Below are positions 9,947-18,725 of a stretch of 64,000 bases of DNA, piece after piece (within the stretch, counting starts at the first letter, position 1; each line of letters begins with the position of its first letter). The DNA is from Chelativorans alearensis (GTDB lineage: Bacteria > Pseudomonadota > Alphaproteobacteria > Rhizobiales > Rhizobiaceae). Where the stretch lies: NCBI RefSeq assembly GCF_010993735.1, contig NZ_WQNI01000009.1, positions 62,001 through 126,000 of the forward strand, in the 5' to 3' direction. The translations under genes were made by a program, and so were the position numbers. Below the pieces are notes generated by a model that was given only the letters and a program-made list of their open reading frames with translations, did no database searches and was not told the origin of the DNA.

Positions 9947-10160
9947 GCACGCACCTCCATCTGTTGGAGCCCCAGTGTGCGAGGGATGCGCGCCGCGGGG
10001 ATAAAATCGCTGTATTTTTTTCGCAAAAAAATAAAATTCCCTTCTAAAACAATAGGATATGATAACACGCTTCGATTTTTGTTCCTTTTTTGTTCACGCC
10101 CGCAGCCGGCAACGGTATAAGGAATTTATTCCTTTTTTTTCAGCGGGAGGGATCCGTTCC
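9947..10160 (+). promoter_or_regulatory. AT-rich, T-tract-rich promoter region of the DnaA-like gene
   Basis: The 214-nt gap between two divergent genes has several runs of seven or more T or A (near 10014-10030, 10085-10095 and 10131-10140), unlike the ~65 percent GC surroundings. It resembles the kind of DNA bound by MucR or nucleoid proteins. No exact promoter is assigned. Confidence 0.4.
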
Positions 10161-10583
10161 GTGCTTTTGACTGCCGCAAGCCCGATACCGGACGAAAACG
10201 AATTGCAGGATCCGACTGCGCTCGCCCAAGCCTATACACGCAAGCTAAGCCCGGTGACCGACGAGCGGGTGATGGACGTCTGCGAATGCGTGATGGACAT
10301 CGTCGCCGCCCTTTTCAATGTCAGCGGACGCGAGCTGCGCCGGCCCGGCAGGAGTACTGAAAGCGTGACACGGGTGCGGCAGATCGGCATGTATGTGACC
10401 CACGTGGTGCTGGGGCTTTCAATGACGGAGGTCGGCCAAGGCTTCGGGCGCGACCGCACCACGGTCAAGCATGCCTGCCACTTCGTCGAAGACATGCGTG
10501 ACGACGCAGATCTCGACCGCATCATCCACATGGTCGAGCGCGTCACGGCGGCGGCCTTCCGGCAGACGGAGGTGTTTCCTTGA
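10161..10583 (+). CDS. Orphan DnaA domain IV-like helix-turn-helix protein
   Basis: A ~140-residue protein made almost only of a DnaA C-terminal-type DNA-binding domain. VMDIVAALFNVSGRELRRPGRSTESVTRVRQIGMYVTHVVLGLSM followed by GFGRDRTTVKHACHFVEDMRDD corresponds to the DnaA-box recognition helix region (GGRDHTTVxHA in DnaA). No AAA+ ATPase domain is present, so it cannot initiate replication by itself. The frame is open back to ATG 10059, but GTG 10161 has GCGGGAGG ten bases upstream and is preferred. Its stop overlaps the TTG start of the DUF6456 gene. A role in transcription control or competition for DnaA-box-like sites is inference. Confidence 0.8.
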   Translation: MLLTAASPIPDENELQDPTALAQAYTRKLSPVTDERVMDVCECVMDIVAALFNVSGRELRRPGRSTESVTRVRQIGMYVTHVVLGLSMTEVGQGFGRDRTTVKHACHFVEDMRDDADLDRIIHMVERVTAAAFRQTEVFP

Positions 10584-11401
10584 GACGGGCGGAGATCGGT
10601 TCGGCGCGTGCGCGCAAGGAACGGGCGCGTGTTGTGCGCTTCCTCGCCGCGGGTCCCGTCGCCCTGCGCGCGGCAGCCAAGGAGGGCGCGGTCCTGCTCG
10701 ACGGCGGCGAGCGCGGCATGGTATCGGCCACCTCGGCAACGCTGGCCGCGCTGGTGCGTGACGGCGTGATACGGAGAGAAGGTGCGGGGCTTGCGCTCTC
10801 ACCGGAGGGCCGGGCGCTCGCAAAACGCACGGAAGCGGGCGATACGCCTTTTCGCGCTCAGCACATGGATCTCGGCACCCGCACGCTGCAGACCGAGACA
10901 GGTGCGCATACGGTCCAGGTTGATTTCTCCGAATCCCCATTGGCGCAACTGGCCCGGAGGCGGACGAAGAACGGCACACCTTTCCTCGACGACAACGAGT
11001 TCCGCGCCGGCGAACGCCTGCGCGCCGACTATACGCGCGGTCGCATCATGCCGCGGCTTGGCGCCAACTGGAGTGCGGCGGTGGCGGATGGCCGGCGCGG
11101 CGGCGGCGACAACGGCATCGCCGACCTCACGGACGCCGCCCTTGCCGCGCGCCAGCGGGTCGACCAGGCGCTTGTCGCGGTGGGGCCGGAGCTCTCGGGT
11201 GTGCTCGTCGATGTCTGCTGTTTCCTGAAAGGGCTGGAGCGCGTCGAAGCCGAACGCGGCTGGCCGGTGCGCTCCGCCAAGGTGGTGCTAAAGACCGCGC
11301 TTGCCGCTCTCAGCCGCCATTACGAGCCACAGTCCCGCCCGCGCAGGCGCTCGGTACTGCACTGGGGGGCGGAGGACTATCGGCCGAGGATAAGGCGGTA
11401 G
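10580..11401 (+). CDS. DUF6456 domain-containing protein
   Basis: A 273-residue protein. The N-terminal ~100 residues look like a winged-helix-type region (LAALVRDGVIRREGAGLALSPEGRALAKR). The C-terminal DUF6456 region contains SPLAQLARRR, FRAGERLRADY and the motif LVDVCCFLKGLERVEAERGWPVRSAKVVLKTALAALSRHY. Function is unknown. It begins with a TTG that overlaps the TGA of the upstream DnaA-C-like gene, so the two are probably translated as a coupled pair and may act together in DNA binding. Confidence 0.8.
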   Translation: MRRAEIGSARARKERARVVRFLAAGPVALRAAAKEGAVLLDGGERGMVSATSATLAALVRDGVIRREGAGLALSPEGRALAKRTEAGDTPFRAQHMDLGTRTLQTETGAHTVQVDFSESPLAQLARRRTKNGTPFLDDNEFRAGERLRADYTRGRIMPRLGANWSAAVADGRRGGGDNGIADLTDAALAARQRVDQALVAVGPELSGVLVDVCCFLKGLERVEAERGWPVRSAKVVLKTALAALSRHYEPQSRPRRRSVLHWGAEDYRPRIRR

Positions 11402-11591
11402 TGCTGGGCGTGATTGAGTGGGGTGACGAAGCTTTGAGCAACCGCGCCCCCTCTTCGGGCCTACCGTCTTGCACCTCTCACCCTCGCCACAAATCTCGCG
11501 CATAGCCCCTTGAACCGAAGCCAAAGGCCCTGTTCATTCTCATACGACTCGGCACCTCAGATTGTCCCCTTCGACAAGGATCCCACCCACC

Positions 11592-13703
11592 ATGCCGCAG
11601 AAGGCCGCCTTTCCCTCTCTCCCCGCGCCCCGTCCGGAAAAGCGCCCGCGCCAGGACACCCGCCACGGCATCACCCGCACGGACGACTATGGCTGGCTGA
11701 GGGCCGAGAACTGGCAGGAGGTGCTGAAGGACCCGTCCCTGCTCGCTGCCGACATCCGCATGCATCTGGAGGCGGAGAATGCTTATCACGAGCAGCTCAT
11801 GGCCGGCACCGAGGCGCTGCAGAAGACGCTCTTTGCCGAGATGAGAGGCCGCATCAAGGAGGACGATTCCTCCGTTCCCATGAAGGATGGCCCTTATGCC
11901 TATGGCAGCGCTTACCGGGAGGGCGGAGAGCATCCGCGCTTCTTCCGCACGCCGCGCGAAGGCGGCGCGGAGGAGGTGTTGCTCGATGGCGACAAGGAGG
12001 CTGAAGGCAAAGCCTATTTCCATATCGGCGGCATCGGCCATTCGCCCGACCACAAGCACCTTCTGTGGGGAGCGGACGAGAAAGGCTCGGAGTTCTACAC
12101 GCTCAGGGTCCGCGACCTCTCCTCTATGAGCGATCTTGAAGACCGGGTGGAAAATGCCAGCGGCTCCGGCACCTTCAATGCCGACGGCGGCGGCTTCTAC
12201 TATACGCGGCTCGACGACAACCACCGTCCCTCCAAGGTCTTCTTCCACGCGCTGGGCGAAGATGCCGCAAAAGACCGGCTCATCTACGAGGAAGCCGATC
12301 CCGGTTTCTTCATGAACGTCTTCGGCAGCCGGCTCGACGACTGGATATTCATCAGCGTTCACGACCACGAGACAACCGAGTACCGCATTCTGCCGGCGAA
12401 CGATCCGAGCGCTGCTCCACGCGTTGTGGCGGCACGCGAGACCGGCGTGCAATACGACATGGAGCCGGCGGGGGAGGAATTCTTCATCCTCACCAATGCA
12501 GACGGCGCCAAGGACTTCAAGGTCATGACCGCGCCTGCCGCCGACCCGTCGCGCGCCAACTGGCGCGATGTGGTGGCGCACGAGCCGGGGCGGCTGATCC
12601 TGTCGATCCTCGCCTTCAGGCATTATCTCGTGCGCCTCGAGCGCAAGGACGGCCTGCCGCGCATCGTCGTGCGCGAGCGGGAAAGCGGCGACGAGCATGT
12701 GATTGACTTCGGCGAGGAGGCGTATTCGCTGGGCCTCGGCGGCTCCCTCGAATACGACACGGAGACCTTCCGCTTCACCTACTCCTCGATGACGACGCCG
12801 GCGCAGGAATTCGACTACGACATGCGCACACGCCAGCGCACTCTCCTGAAAACACAGGAGGTGCCCTCCGGCCACAATCCCGAGGACTATGTCACGCGCC
12901 GCCTGATGGCGGCGGCACCCGACGGCGAACTTGTGCCGATCTCCCTCGTCCACCGCCGCGGTATTGAGCTCGACGGTACCGCCCCCTGCCTGCTCTACGG
13001 CTACGGTGCCTACGGCATCACCATCCCCGCCGCCTTCCGCACCAACTGCCTGTCACTGGTCGACCGCGGCTTCGTCTACGCCATCGCCCATGTCCGCGGC
13101 GGTAAAGACAAGGGCTATGCCTGGTACGAGGAGGGAAAACGGGAGAAGAAGCCGAACACCTTCACCGACTTCATCGCCTGCGCCCGCCATCTGGTGGCGG
13201 CAGGCTACACCGGTCACGACCGGCTCGTCGCCGAAGGAGGCTCGGCCGGCGGCATGCTGATGGGCGCCATCGCCAACATGGCCCCGCAGGACTTTCGTGC
13301 CATCGTGGCGGCCGTGCCGTTCGTCGACGTGCTCGAGACCATGCTCGACGACACGCTGCCGCTCACCCCGCCAGAATGGCCCGAATGGGGAAATCCCATC
13401 GCCAAAGAGGAAGACTATCGGACCATCGCCGCCTATTCGCCCTACGACAATTTGCGCGAACAGCCCTACCCCGCCATCCTGGCGCTGGCCGGCCTCACAG
13501 ACCCGCGCGTGACCTATTGGGAGCCGGCGAAATGGGTGGCGTGCCTGCGTGACAACAATACGGGCGACAATCCGATCATGCTGAAGATCAACCTCGACGC
13601 CGGCCACGCCGGCGCCTCGGGCCGTTTTTCAAGGCTGGAGGAGGTGGCGTTCAGCTATGCATTCATGCTGAAGGCGGTGGGAAAAGAAGTGAATAGCGAA
13701 TAG
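11592..13703 (+). CDS. ptrB: S9 family peptidase, oligopeptidase B
   Basis: A 703-residue serine peptidase of the prolyl oligopeptidase family. It should cleave short peptides after Arg or Lys in the cytoplasm. An N-terminal beta-propeller precedes the catalytic alpha/beta-hydrolase part. The nucleophile Ser551 is in EGGSAGGML and the catalytic His672 in DAGHAGASGR. Length matches oligopeptidase B (~700). ATG 11592 fits the family start; the frame continues ten codons upstream without support. The last residues (GKEVNSE) are encoded by an invading heptamer repeat, see 13691-13772. Confidence 0.93.
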   Translation: MPQKAAFPSLPAPRPEKRPRQDTRHGITRTDDYGWLRAENWQEVLKDPSLLAADIRMHLEAENAYHEQLMAGTEALQKTLFAEMRGRIKEDDSSVPMKDGPYAYGSAYREGGEHPRFFRTPREGGAEEVLLDGDKEAEGKAYFHIGGIGHSPDHKHLLWGADEKGSEFYTLRVRDLSSMSDLEDRVENASGSGTFNADGGGFYYTRLDDNHRPSKVFFHALGEDAAKDRLIYEEADPGFFMNVFGSRLDDWIFISVHDHETTEYRILPANDPSAAPRVVAARETGVQYDMEPAGEEFFILTNADGAKDFKVMTAPAADPSRANWRDVVAHEPGRLILSILAFRHYLVRLERKDGLPRIVVRERESGDEHVIDFGEEAYSLGLGGSLEYDTETFRFTYSSMTTPAQEFDYDMRTRQRTLLKTQEVPSGHNPEDYVTRRLMAAAPDGELVPISLVHRRGIELDGTAPCLLYGYGAYGITIPAAFRTNCLSLVDRGFVYAIAHVRGGKDKGYAWYEEGKREKKPNTFTDFIACARHLVAAGYTGHDRLVAEGGSAGGMLMGAIANMAPQDFRAIVAAVPFVDVLETMLDDTLPLTPPEWPEWGNPIAKEEDYRTIAAYSPYDNLREQPYPAILALAGLTDPRVTYWEPAKWVACLRDNNTGDNPIMLKINLDAGHAGASGRFSRLEEVAFSYAFMLKAVGKEVNSE

Positions 13704-13772
13704 TGAGTAGTGATTAGTGAACGGGCACCGACGCTGAACACTACTCACTACTCACTACTCACTACTCACTCT
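13691..13772. repeat. Inverted heptamer-repeat array between convergent genes
   Basis: On the right, four and a half direct copies of CACTACT run from about 13738. On the left the complementary pattern AGTGAGTAGTGATTAGTGA occupies about 13701-13720. The arms can pair over a long imperfect stem with the loop ACGGGCACCGACGCTG. The array overlaps the last codons of ptrB (from the left) and of the diheme cytochrome gene (from the right). It may act as a bidirectional terminator or be a mobile small repeat. Confidence 0.7.
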
Positions 13773-14679
13773 TCCCCACTTCCGGCACCGCTTTCAAATA
13801 CGCCGCAATCGCTTCCCGGTCCTCCGCGGGCAGCTTCGCCAGGTTCTCCTGCACAGCGGCCATGGTGCCGCCGACGGAATCGAAGTCGGGTGTGAAGCCG
13901 GTTTCGAAGTAGTAGACGATATCGGCAGGGGACCACGAACCGAGGCCGTCCCGGCTCGGCGTGATGTTGGGCACGGTCCCTTCCCTCTCCAGTGCCGGCG
14001 CACCCGCAAGCCACCGATCATCCTTCAAGCCGCCGATGAAGGAGCGCGGGGTGTGGCACTCGCCGCAGTGCCCCGCCCCCTCCACCAGATAGCGCCCGCG
14101 CAGCACCTCTTCCGGCGCGCCGGTGGCAAAGCTGATCACCGGCTCCTCGCTCAGGTATAGGCGCTTCCACAGCCCGAGGCCGCGCCGCAGCGTAAAAGGG
14201 AAGGAAAGCGTATGGGCCGCCGCATTCTCGGCGACCGGCGGCAGCGTCTTCAAGTAGGCGAAGAGGTCGGCCACGTCCTGCGGCTCCATGCGCGCGTAGG
14301 ACGTATAGGGAAACGCCGGATAATAGTGCTCGCCCTCGGGTGAGACGCCGCGCATCACGGCGTTGATGAAATCAGCTTCCTCCCAGGTGCCGATGCCATG
14401 CTCCGGGTCCGGCGATATGTTCGGCGCCACGAAAGTGCCGAAGCTGGTCTCGAGCGCAAGACCACCGGCAAGCTCCAGTTCCGCCGCGCCCTTGGCGCCC
14501 CGGCGTGCGTGACAGGAGGCGCAGCCGCCGATCTGGAAAATGCGCTCTCCGCGCTCAGGATCGCCCGGCCGCAGACCGGCAAGGGTTGCCGCGTCAAGCC
14601 GCTCCGGCTCCGTGACAAGCCAGAACACGCCGCCCGCGACCAGAATCAGGGCAACGGCATAAAGCAGCTTGCGCAGCAT
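13762..14679 (-). CDS. Diheme cytochrome c, membrane-anchored
   Basis: A 305-residue protein with an N-terminal hydrophobic anchor (residues ~5-24) and two c-type haem motifs: CASCH at about residues 53-57 and CGECH at about 206-210. Each haem domain has a candidate distal methionine region (MRGVSPEG...; GGTMAAVQ). The arrangement resembles the cytochrome subunit of membrane alcohol/sorbitol dehydrogenases and other two-haem electron carriers. It would pass electrons in the periplasm; the partner dehydrogenase is not in the window. Seven bases separate it from the upstream cytochrome c-prime gene, suggesting co-transcription. Its C-terminus EVGKSE is partly encoded by the heptamer repeat. Confidence 0.88.
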   Translation of the reverse strand: MLRKLLYAVALILVAGGVFWLVTEPERLDAATLAGLRPGDPERGERIFQIGGCASCHARRGAKGAAELELAGGLALETSFGTFVAPNISPDPEHGIGTWEEADFINAVMRGVSPEGEHYYPAFPYTSYARMEPQDVADLFAYLKTLPPVAENAAAHTLSFPFTLRRGLGLWKRLYLSEEPVISFATGAPEEVLRGRYLVEGAGHCGECHTPRSFIGGLKDDRWLAGAPALEREGTVPNITPSRDGLGSWSPADIVYYFETGFTPDFDSVGGTMAAVQENLAKLPAEDREAIAAYLKAVPEVGKSE

Positions 14680-14685
14680 GGGTCA

Positions 14686-15147
14686 TCAGTCGTTCTGGAT
14701 GCGGAAATCCTCGTGACAGCTTCGGCAGTTGGAAAGCACCGGACCGACCGCTTGCTGAAAGGCGGCAAGGTCCGCAGGGCCGCCCTTGCCGGAAGCCTCG
14801 AGCGCCGCAGCCACATCCGCCTGAAACTTGCCCAGCGCCTCCTGATATCCTTCCGGATCTTCCCAGATCGCCGGTGCGGCCGTCGTGTCCCCGCCGTTCT
14901 CCGAGCCTTCAGGGAAATAGTCGCCATAGGCTTGCGCGGTTGCGTTGAAAGTGGCGAGCGCGGCCTTCGCGACGGCCGGGTTGTAGTCGAGCTCCCCCTT
15001 CAGCATGGCGCCCGATGCCGCCGCCGAGGCCGCATTCGACTGCATCAACGCCTTGCGCACCGCAATGGGATCGTCCGCAGCCGTCACGGCGGCGGCAGAA
15101 ATGAAGAGGGCGCAAAGCGCCGAAGCGTAAACCACGAATCGTTTCAT
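14686..15147 (-). CDS. Cytochrome c' family protein (periplasmic)
   Basis: A 153-residue precursor with a clear signal peptide (MKRFVVYASALCALFISAAAVTA) and one C-terminal haem site CRSCHEDFR close to the end, as in cytochrome c-prime four-helix proteins. Such proteins bind NO or act as small electron carriers. ATG 15147 is chosen because GGAGA lies at good distance and the signal peptide begins there. It is upstream of, and probably co-transcribed with, the diheme cytochrome gene. Confidence 0.88.
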   Translation of the reverse strand: MKRFVVYASALCALFISAAAVTAADDPIAVRKALMQSNAASAAASGAMLKGELDYNPAVAKAALATFNATAQAYGDYFPEGSENGGDTTAAPAIWEDPEGYQEALGKFQADVAAALEASGKGGPADLAAFQQAVGPVLSNCRSCHEDFRIQND

Positions 15148-15277
15148 CAGCAATCTCCGAAGGTCACCCCATCGCAACCATACCGACCGCTGCGTGGGAT
15201 TGGCTCAAATGTGGGCCTGTCTCAATCACGCTTTCGTGAGATGCCGATGAATGAGGCCGCTCAAATACCAGCAAAAG

Positions 15278-15303
15278 AAAACCCGGCGCAAAGGCCGGGT
15301 TTT
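15278..15303 (-). terminator. Rho-independent terminator of sodB
   Basis: A perfect ten-base stem, AAAACCCGGC and GCCGGGTTTT, with a six-base loop lies 27 nt after the sodB stop. On the minus strand it is followed by TTTTCTTTTG. Confidence 0.8.
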
Positions 15304-15329
15304 GCAAACACTCCGCTGGCGCCTCGCGC

Positions 15330-15929
15330 TCAGATCGCCTTCTCGTAGCACTCCAGGACATAGTCCCAGTTGACGAGGTTATCGACGAAGGCCTCCAGAT
15401 ATTTCGGCCGCGCGTTGCGGTAGTCGATGTAGTAGGAATGCTCCCAAACGTCGACGCCGAGGATCGGCGTGCCGCCGTGGACCAGCGGGTTCTCGCCGTT
15501 GGGCGTCTTCATGATTTCAAGCTTGCCGTCCTTCACCGCAAGCCATGCCCAGCCGGAGCCGAACTGGGTGACGCCGGCGTTGATGAAGTCGGCCTTGAAC
15601 TTGTCGTAGCCGCCAAGGTCGCTATCGACGGCCTTCTGAAGCGCACCGGGCAGGCTGGTGCCGCCGCCGCCCTTCTTCATCCACTTCCAGAAGTGAATGT
15701 GGTTGAAGTGCTGGCCGGCATTGTTAAAGAGGGTCTGGTGCTTGCCGAAGGACTGCTTGACGACCTCTTCCACCGACAGGTTGTCCATGCCGGCTTCCGC
15801 CGCCAGCTTGTTGCCGGTGTCGACATAGGCCTTGTGGTGCTTGTCGTGGTGGAACTCGAGCGTCTCCCTCGACATGTAGGGCTGCAACGCCTCGTAGTCA
15901 TAGGGCAGGTCTGGCAGTTCAAAGGCCAT
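15330..15929 (-). CDS. sodB: Superoxide dismutase [Fe]
   Basis: A 199-residue cytosolic enzyme that converts superoxide to oxygen and hydrogen peroxide. Metal ligands expected for Fe/Mn-SOD are visible: His27 (LEFHHDKHH), His77 (FNHIHFW), Asp160 and His164 (DVWEHSYYIDYRN). The sequence pattern is that of the Fe-type common in rhizobia. ATG 15929 has GAGGGAGA upstream; the frame extends further but without family similarity. A strong terminator follows. Confidence 0.95.
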   Translation of the reverse strand: MAFELPDLPYDYEALQPYMSRETLEFHHDKHHKAYVDTGNKLAAEAGMDNLSVEEVVKQSFGKHQTLFNNAGQHFNHIHFWKWMKKGGGGTSLPGALQKAVDSDLGGYDKFKADFINAGVTQFGSGWAWLAVKDGKLEIMKTPNGENPLVHGGTPILGVDVWEHSYYIDYRNARPKYLEAFVDNLVNWDYVLECYEKAI

Positions 15930-16031
15930 ATTCGGTCTCCCTCGTAACAGCAGTTGAAAATCTAGCGACTCGCAGATGGGGTCGGGTGTGCGCTTTGACA
16001 ACTCCGGCCCGCGCCGATCGTTCCTAACAGG

Positions 16032-16910
16032 TCAGCCGGCAGGCGTCGAATGCGCCCATTCCCAATAAAGCTCGCGCGCCTTCTTGGCCACAGGGCCCGG
16101 CTGAAGTTCCCGATCCTCGATGCGGGTGACCGGCACAACCTTCGAGTGGTTGCCGGTGGAGAAGATTTCATCGGCGTCGAGAAAGTCCTGAACGCTCAAA
16201 GTCTTCTCAACCACCGGCGAGCCGGCATCGGCAAGCAGGGTCATGACGCGGGCGCGCGTGATGCCGGAGAGAAATGTGCCGTTCGGCGCCGGGGTGAAGA
16301 CCTGGCCATCCTTGACGAGGAAGATGTTGGAGGTGCCGGTCTCGGCGACGTTGCCCAGCATGTCGAGCACCAGCGCATTGTCGAAGCCGCGCGCCTTGGC
16401 ATCGAGGATCGCTCGCCCATTGTTCGGGTAGAGGCAGCCGGCCTTGGCGTTGGTCGGCATGGTCTCGAGCGTCGGGCGGCGGAAACGGGAGACGCCAATG
16501 GAGAAGCCTTTCGGCGAGATCATCGGCGCCTCGTAGAGGCATAGGCAGAAACGCGTGGAGGAAGGTTCCGCCGGCACGCTCATGTAGCCGCCATGCTCGG
16601 CCCAGTACATGGGTCGGATATAGACGGCCGTCTTGCCGTCGAACTTCTTCAGCCCTTCCCAGGTCAGCCCAAAGATTTCCTCCGCCGGCTTCAGCGCATT
16701 GAGGCCCATGACGCGCGCCGAGGCGTTCACCCGCGCGGCGTGGCGGTCGAGATCGGGCGCGACGTCCTCGAACCAGCGCGCGCCGTCGAAGACGGACGAG
16801 CCCAGCCACATGGCGTGGGTGCGCGGCCCGGCGATTGCCACGTTGCCCTCGTGCCAGTCTCCGTCGAGGAAGGTCCAGGTGGTGGATTGCGCCTCCGGCA
16901 GGGCATTCAT
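16032..16910 (-). CDS. ilvE: Branched-chain amino acid aminotransferase
   Basis: A 292-residue fold-type IV PLP enzyme (cytoplasm) that transfers the amino group between branched-chain amino acids and 2-oxoglutarate. The PLP lysine is Lys156 in TNAKAGCLYPNN, and the class IV signature region LDMLGNVAETGTSNIFLVKDG follows. ATG 16910 is preceded by AAGGAGG at ideal spacing. The substitution of the usual GGNY after the lysine by GCLY leaves the possibility of a D-amino-acid or other class IV aminotransferase. Confidence 0.87.
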   Translation of the reverse strand: MNALPEAQSTTWTFLDGDWHEGNVAIAGPRTHAMWLGSSVFDGARWFEDVAPDLDRHAARVNASARVMGLNALKPAEEIFGLTWEGLKKFDGKTAVYIRPMYWAEHGGYMSVPAEPSSTRFCLCLYEAPMISPKGFSIGVSRFRRPTLETMPTNAKAGCLYPNNGRAILDAKARGFDNALVLDMLGNVAETGTSNIFLVKDGQVFTPAPNGTFLSGITRARVMTLLADAGSPVVEKTLSVQDFLDADEIFSTGNHSKVVPVTRIEDRELQPGPVAKKARELYWEWAHSTPAG

Positions 16911-17061
16911 GGCGTTTCGCCTCCTTGTTCTTTCCATGGGCGATAGGGATAGCACCCGGAAAGGCGCCGTCAATTGTCACATCCACCCACGCGTCGGTCC
17001 AGCCGTTCTTGACCGCAGGCGGCACTTGCGGTCAAGTGGGGTTGTTTCCAAAGGTTTGGAC

Positions 17062-17724
17062 ATGCGCTTTTCCACTTTCGCTTTCGATGCTTACGGCACG
17101 CTATTCGACGTGCACGCCGCCGTGCGCAAGCACGCCGGCGAGATCGGCCCCGAGGGGCAGCTTCTTTCTGATATATGGCGCGCCAAACAGCTGGAGTATT
17201 CCTGGGTCGGCACGCTGATGGGCGAGCATGTCGATTTCTGGACGCTCACCGAGCGGGCGCTCGACTACGCCTTCCGCAAGGTCCCTTCGGCAGACACCGG
17301 CCTCAGGGACAAGCTCCTGGAGGCCTATTGGCATCTCGATTGCTATCCGGAGGTGCCGAGCGTACTCAGGGCGCTGAAGGCCGCGGGCGCGCGGCTTGCC
17401 ATCCTTTCCAACGGCTCCAAGGCGATGCTCGAGGCGGCTGTGCGCTCGGCGGCGCTGGAGACCGTTCTCGACGACGTCTTCTCGGCGGACGATGCCCGCA
17501 AGTTCAAGACGGATCCCGCCGTTTACGACTTGGTAACCATGTCGTGGCGTATTTATCCGAGCGCCGTCTCCTTCCAGTCATCGAACCGTTGGGACATTGC
17601 CGGTGCCACCCGCTGCGGTTTTCGCACCGTGTGGATCAATCGCACACAACAGCCGGACGAATATGCCGACCATCAACCGGAGCTCATCCTGCCCTCTCTC
17701 GAGGGCCTTATCACGGCAAGTTGA
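17062..17724 (+). CDS. Haloacid dehalogenase, type II
   Basis: A 220-residue HAD-superfamily protein. The nucleophile Asp9 is in FAFDAYGTLFDVH, the second motif is ILSNGSKAM (~115-123), the conserved lysine is in RKFKTDPAVYDL, and SSNRWDIAGATRCGF provides the acidic third motif with Asn/Asp. This pattern (SSN.WD..GA) is that of L-2-haloacid dehalogenases, which hydrolyse 2-halo acids to D-2-hydroxy acids. The physiological substrate is unknown. It is divergent from ilvE. Confidence 0.88.
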   Translation: MRFSTFAFDAYGTLFDVHAAVRKHAGEIGPEGQLLSDIWRAKQLEYSWVGTLMGEHVDFWTLTERALDYAFRKVPSADTGLRDKLLEAYWHLDCYPEVPSVLRALKAAGARLAILSNGSKAMLEAAVRSAALETVLDDVFSADDARKFKTDPAVYDLVTMSWRIYPSAVSFQSSNRWDIAGATRCGFRTVWINRTQQPDEYADHQPELILPSLEGLITAS

Positions 17725-17913
17725 TGGAGATCGGCCTGCATCAACGCGTTACAAATCGTAAGCGGTCGGATCGATAATGCGGCGCTGCCTTGCCAAATTC
17801 ACCCTCCCGCCCGAATTACAGGCTTATGCTTGTTCGCTTAGCCGACTCAGCCGTTCCTTGCGTAGGTTTCCACCGGATTGCACGAAGCCTTTTTGACCGA
17901 ATAGAAGAGACCC

Positions 17914-18678
17914 ATGTCCACCTTTGAGCCCTTCTCCCCCGCCATGACCCGCCGCCGGTTCCTTTCTGCCACGGCGGCCAGCGCCGCCACAGCGGCACTT
18001 GCCGGCTGCGTTTCGGTGCCTTCCACCCAGACGGCGTATGCGCCGGCCCGCCTGGCGTCGTTGCGCCCGCCGCCGGCGCCCGGCGTCTCCGATTTTCGTG
18101 CCATGTACGGCGCGAGGGTGGATAACGGCAACGAGATCCCCCCCGTCCCCATCGAGAAGCTGGACCCACGGCTCTACCGCCAGGAAGTGGCCGACCCGAC
18201 GGGCGAACAGCCCGGCACGATCGTCGTCGATACCTCGCAGCACTTCCTCTACCTCGTGCGCGGCGGCGGCCGGGCCTTGCGCTATGGCGTCGGCCTTGGA
18301 CGCGCCGGATTCGCCTGGGCGGGCCGGGCGGACATCGAAAGAAAGCGGGTGTGGCCGAAGTGGCACCCGCCGGAGGAGATGATCGAGCGGCAGCCGGAGC
18401 TGGAGAAATACCGCACGGAGTTCGACAAGGCCACCGGCGAATGGAACGGCGGCATGGAAGGCGGCATCATGAACCCGCTCGGCGCCCGCGCGCTCTATCT
18501 CTACGAGGGCGGCAAGGACACGCTCTACCGTATCCACGGTTCGCCGGAGTGGTGGACGATCGGCAAGTCCGTGTCATCGGGCTGCGTGCGCATGATGAAT
18601 CAGGACGTGATCGACCTTTATGACCGCGTTCCGGAGGGAACGCCGGTCCTGGTAACCGACGGGGTCTACGCGGTGTAG
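17914..18678 (+). CDS. L,D-transpeptidase (YkuD), secreted lipoprotein-like
   Basis: A 254-residue protein with a Tat-like start (MTRRRFLSATAAS) ending in the possible lipobox LAGC (Cys32). The YkuD domain occupies about residues 100-250; catalytic residues are His208 (YRIHGSPEWW) and Cys224 (SSGCVRM). It would form 3-3 peptidoglycan cross-links or attach proteins to the murein in the periplasm. AGAAGAGA precedes ATG 17914. It stands alone, converging on the HerA-like gene. Confidence 0.92.
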   Translation: MSTFEPFSPAMTRRRFLSATAASAATAALAGCVSVPSTQTAYAPARLASLRPPPAPGVSDFRAMYGARVDNGNEIPPVPIEKLDPRLYRQEVADPTGEQPGTIVVDTSQHFLYLVRGGGRALRYGVGLGRAGFAWAGRADIERKRVWPKWHPPEEMIERQPELEKYRTEFDKATGEWNGGMEGGIMNPLGARALYLYEGGKDTLYRIHGSPEWWTIGKSVSSGCVRMMNQDVIDLYDRVPEGTPVLVTDGVYAV

Positions 18679-18725
18679 CCGGGTAATCCCCTCCCCTTCC
18701 TGACCTTGTCGATGGAGGGAGGGCT

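Noticed and set aside
13738-13772. Possible CRISPR-like array from the CACTACT repeats
   Set aside because: The unit is seven bases with no spacers, and no cas gene is present; it is a short tandem/inverted repeat.
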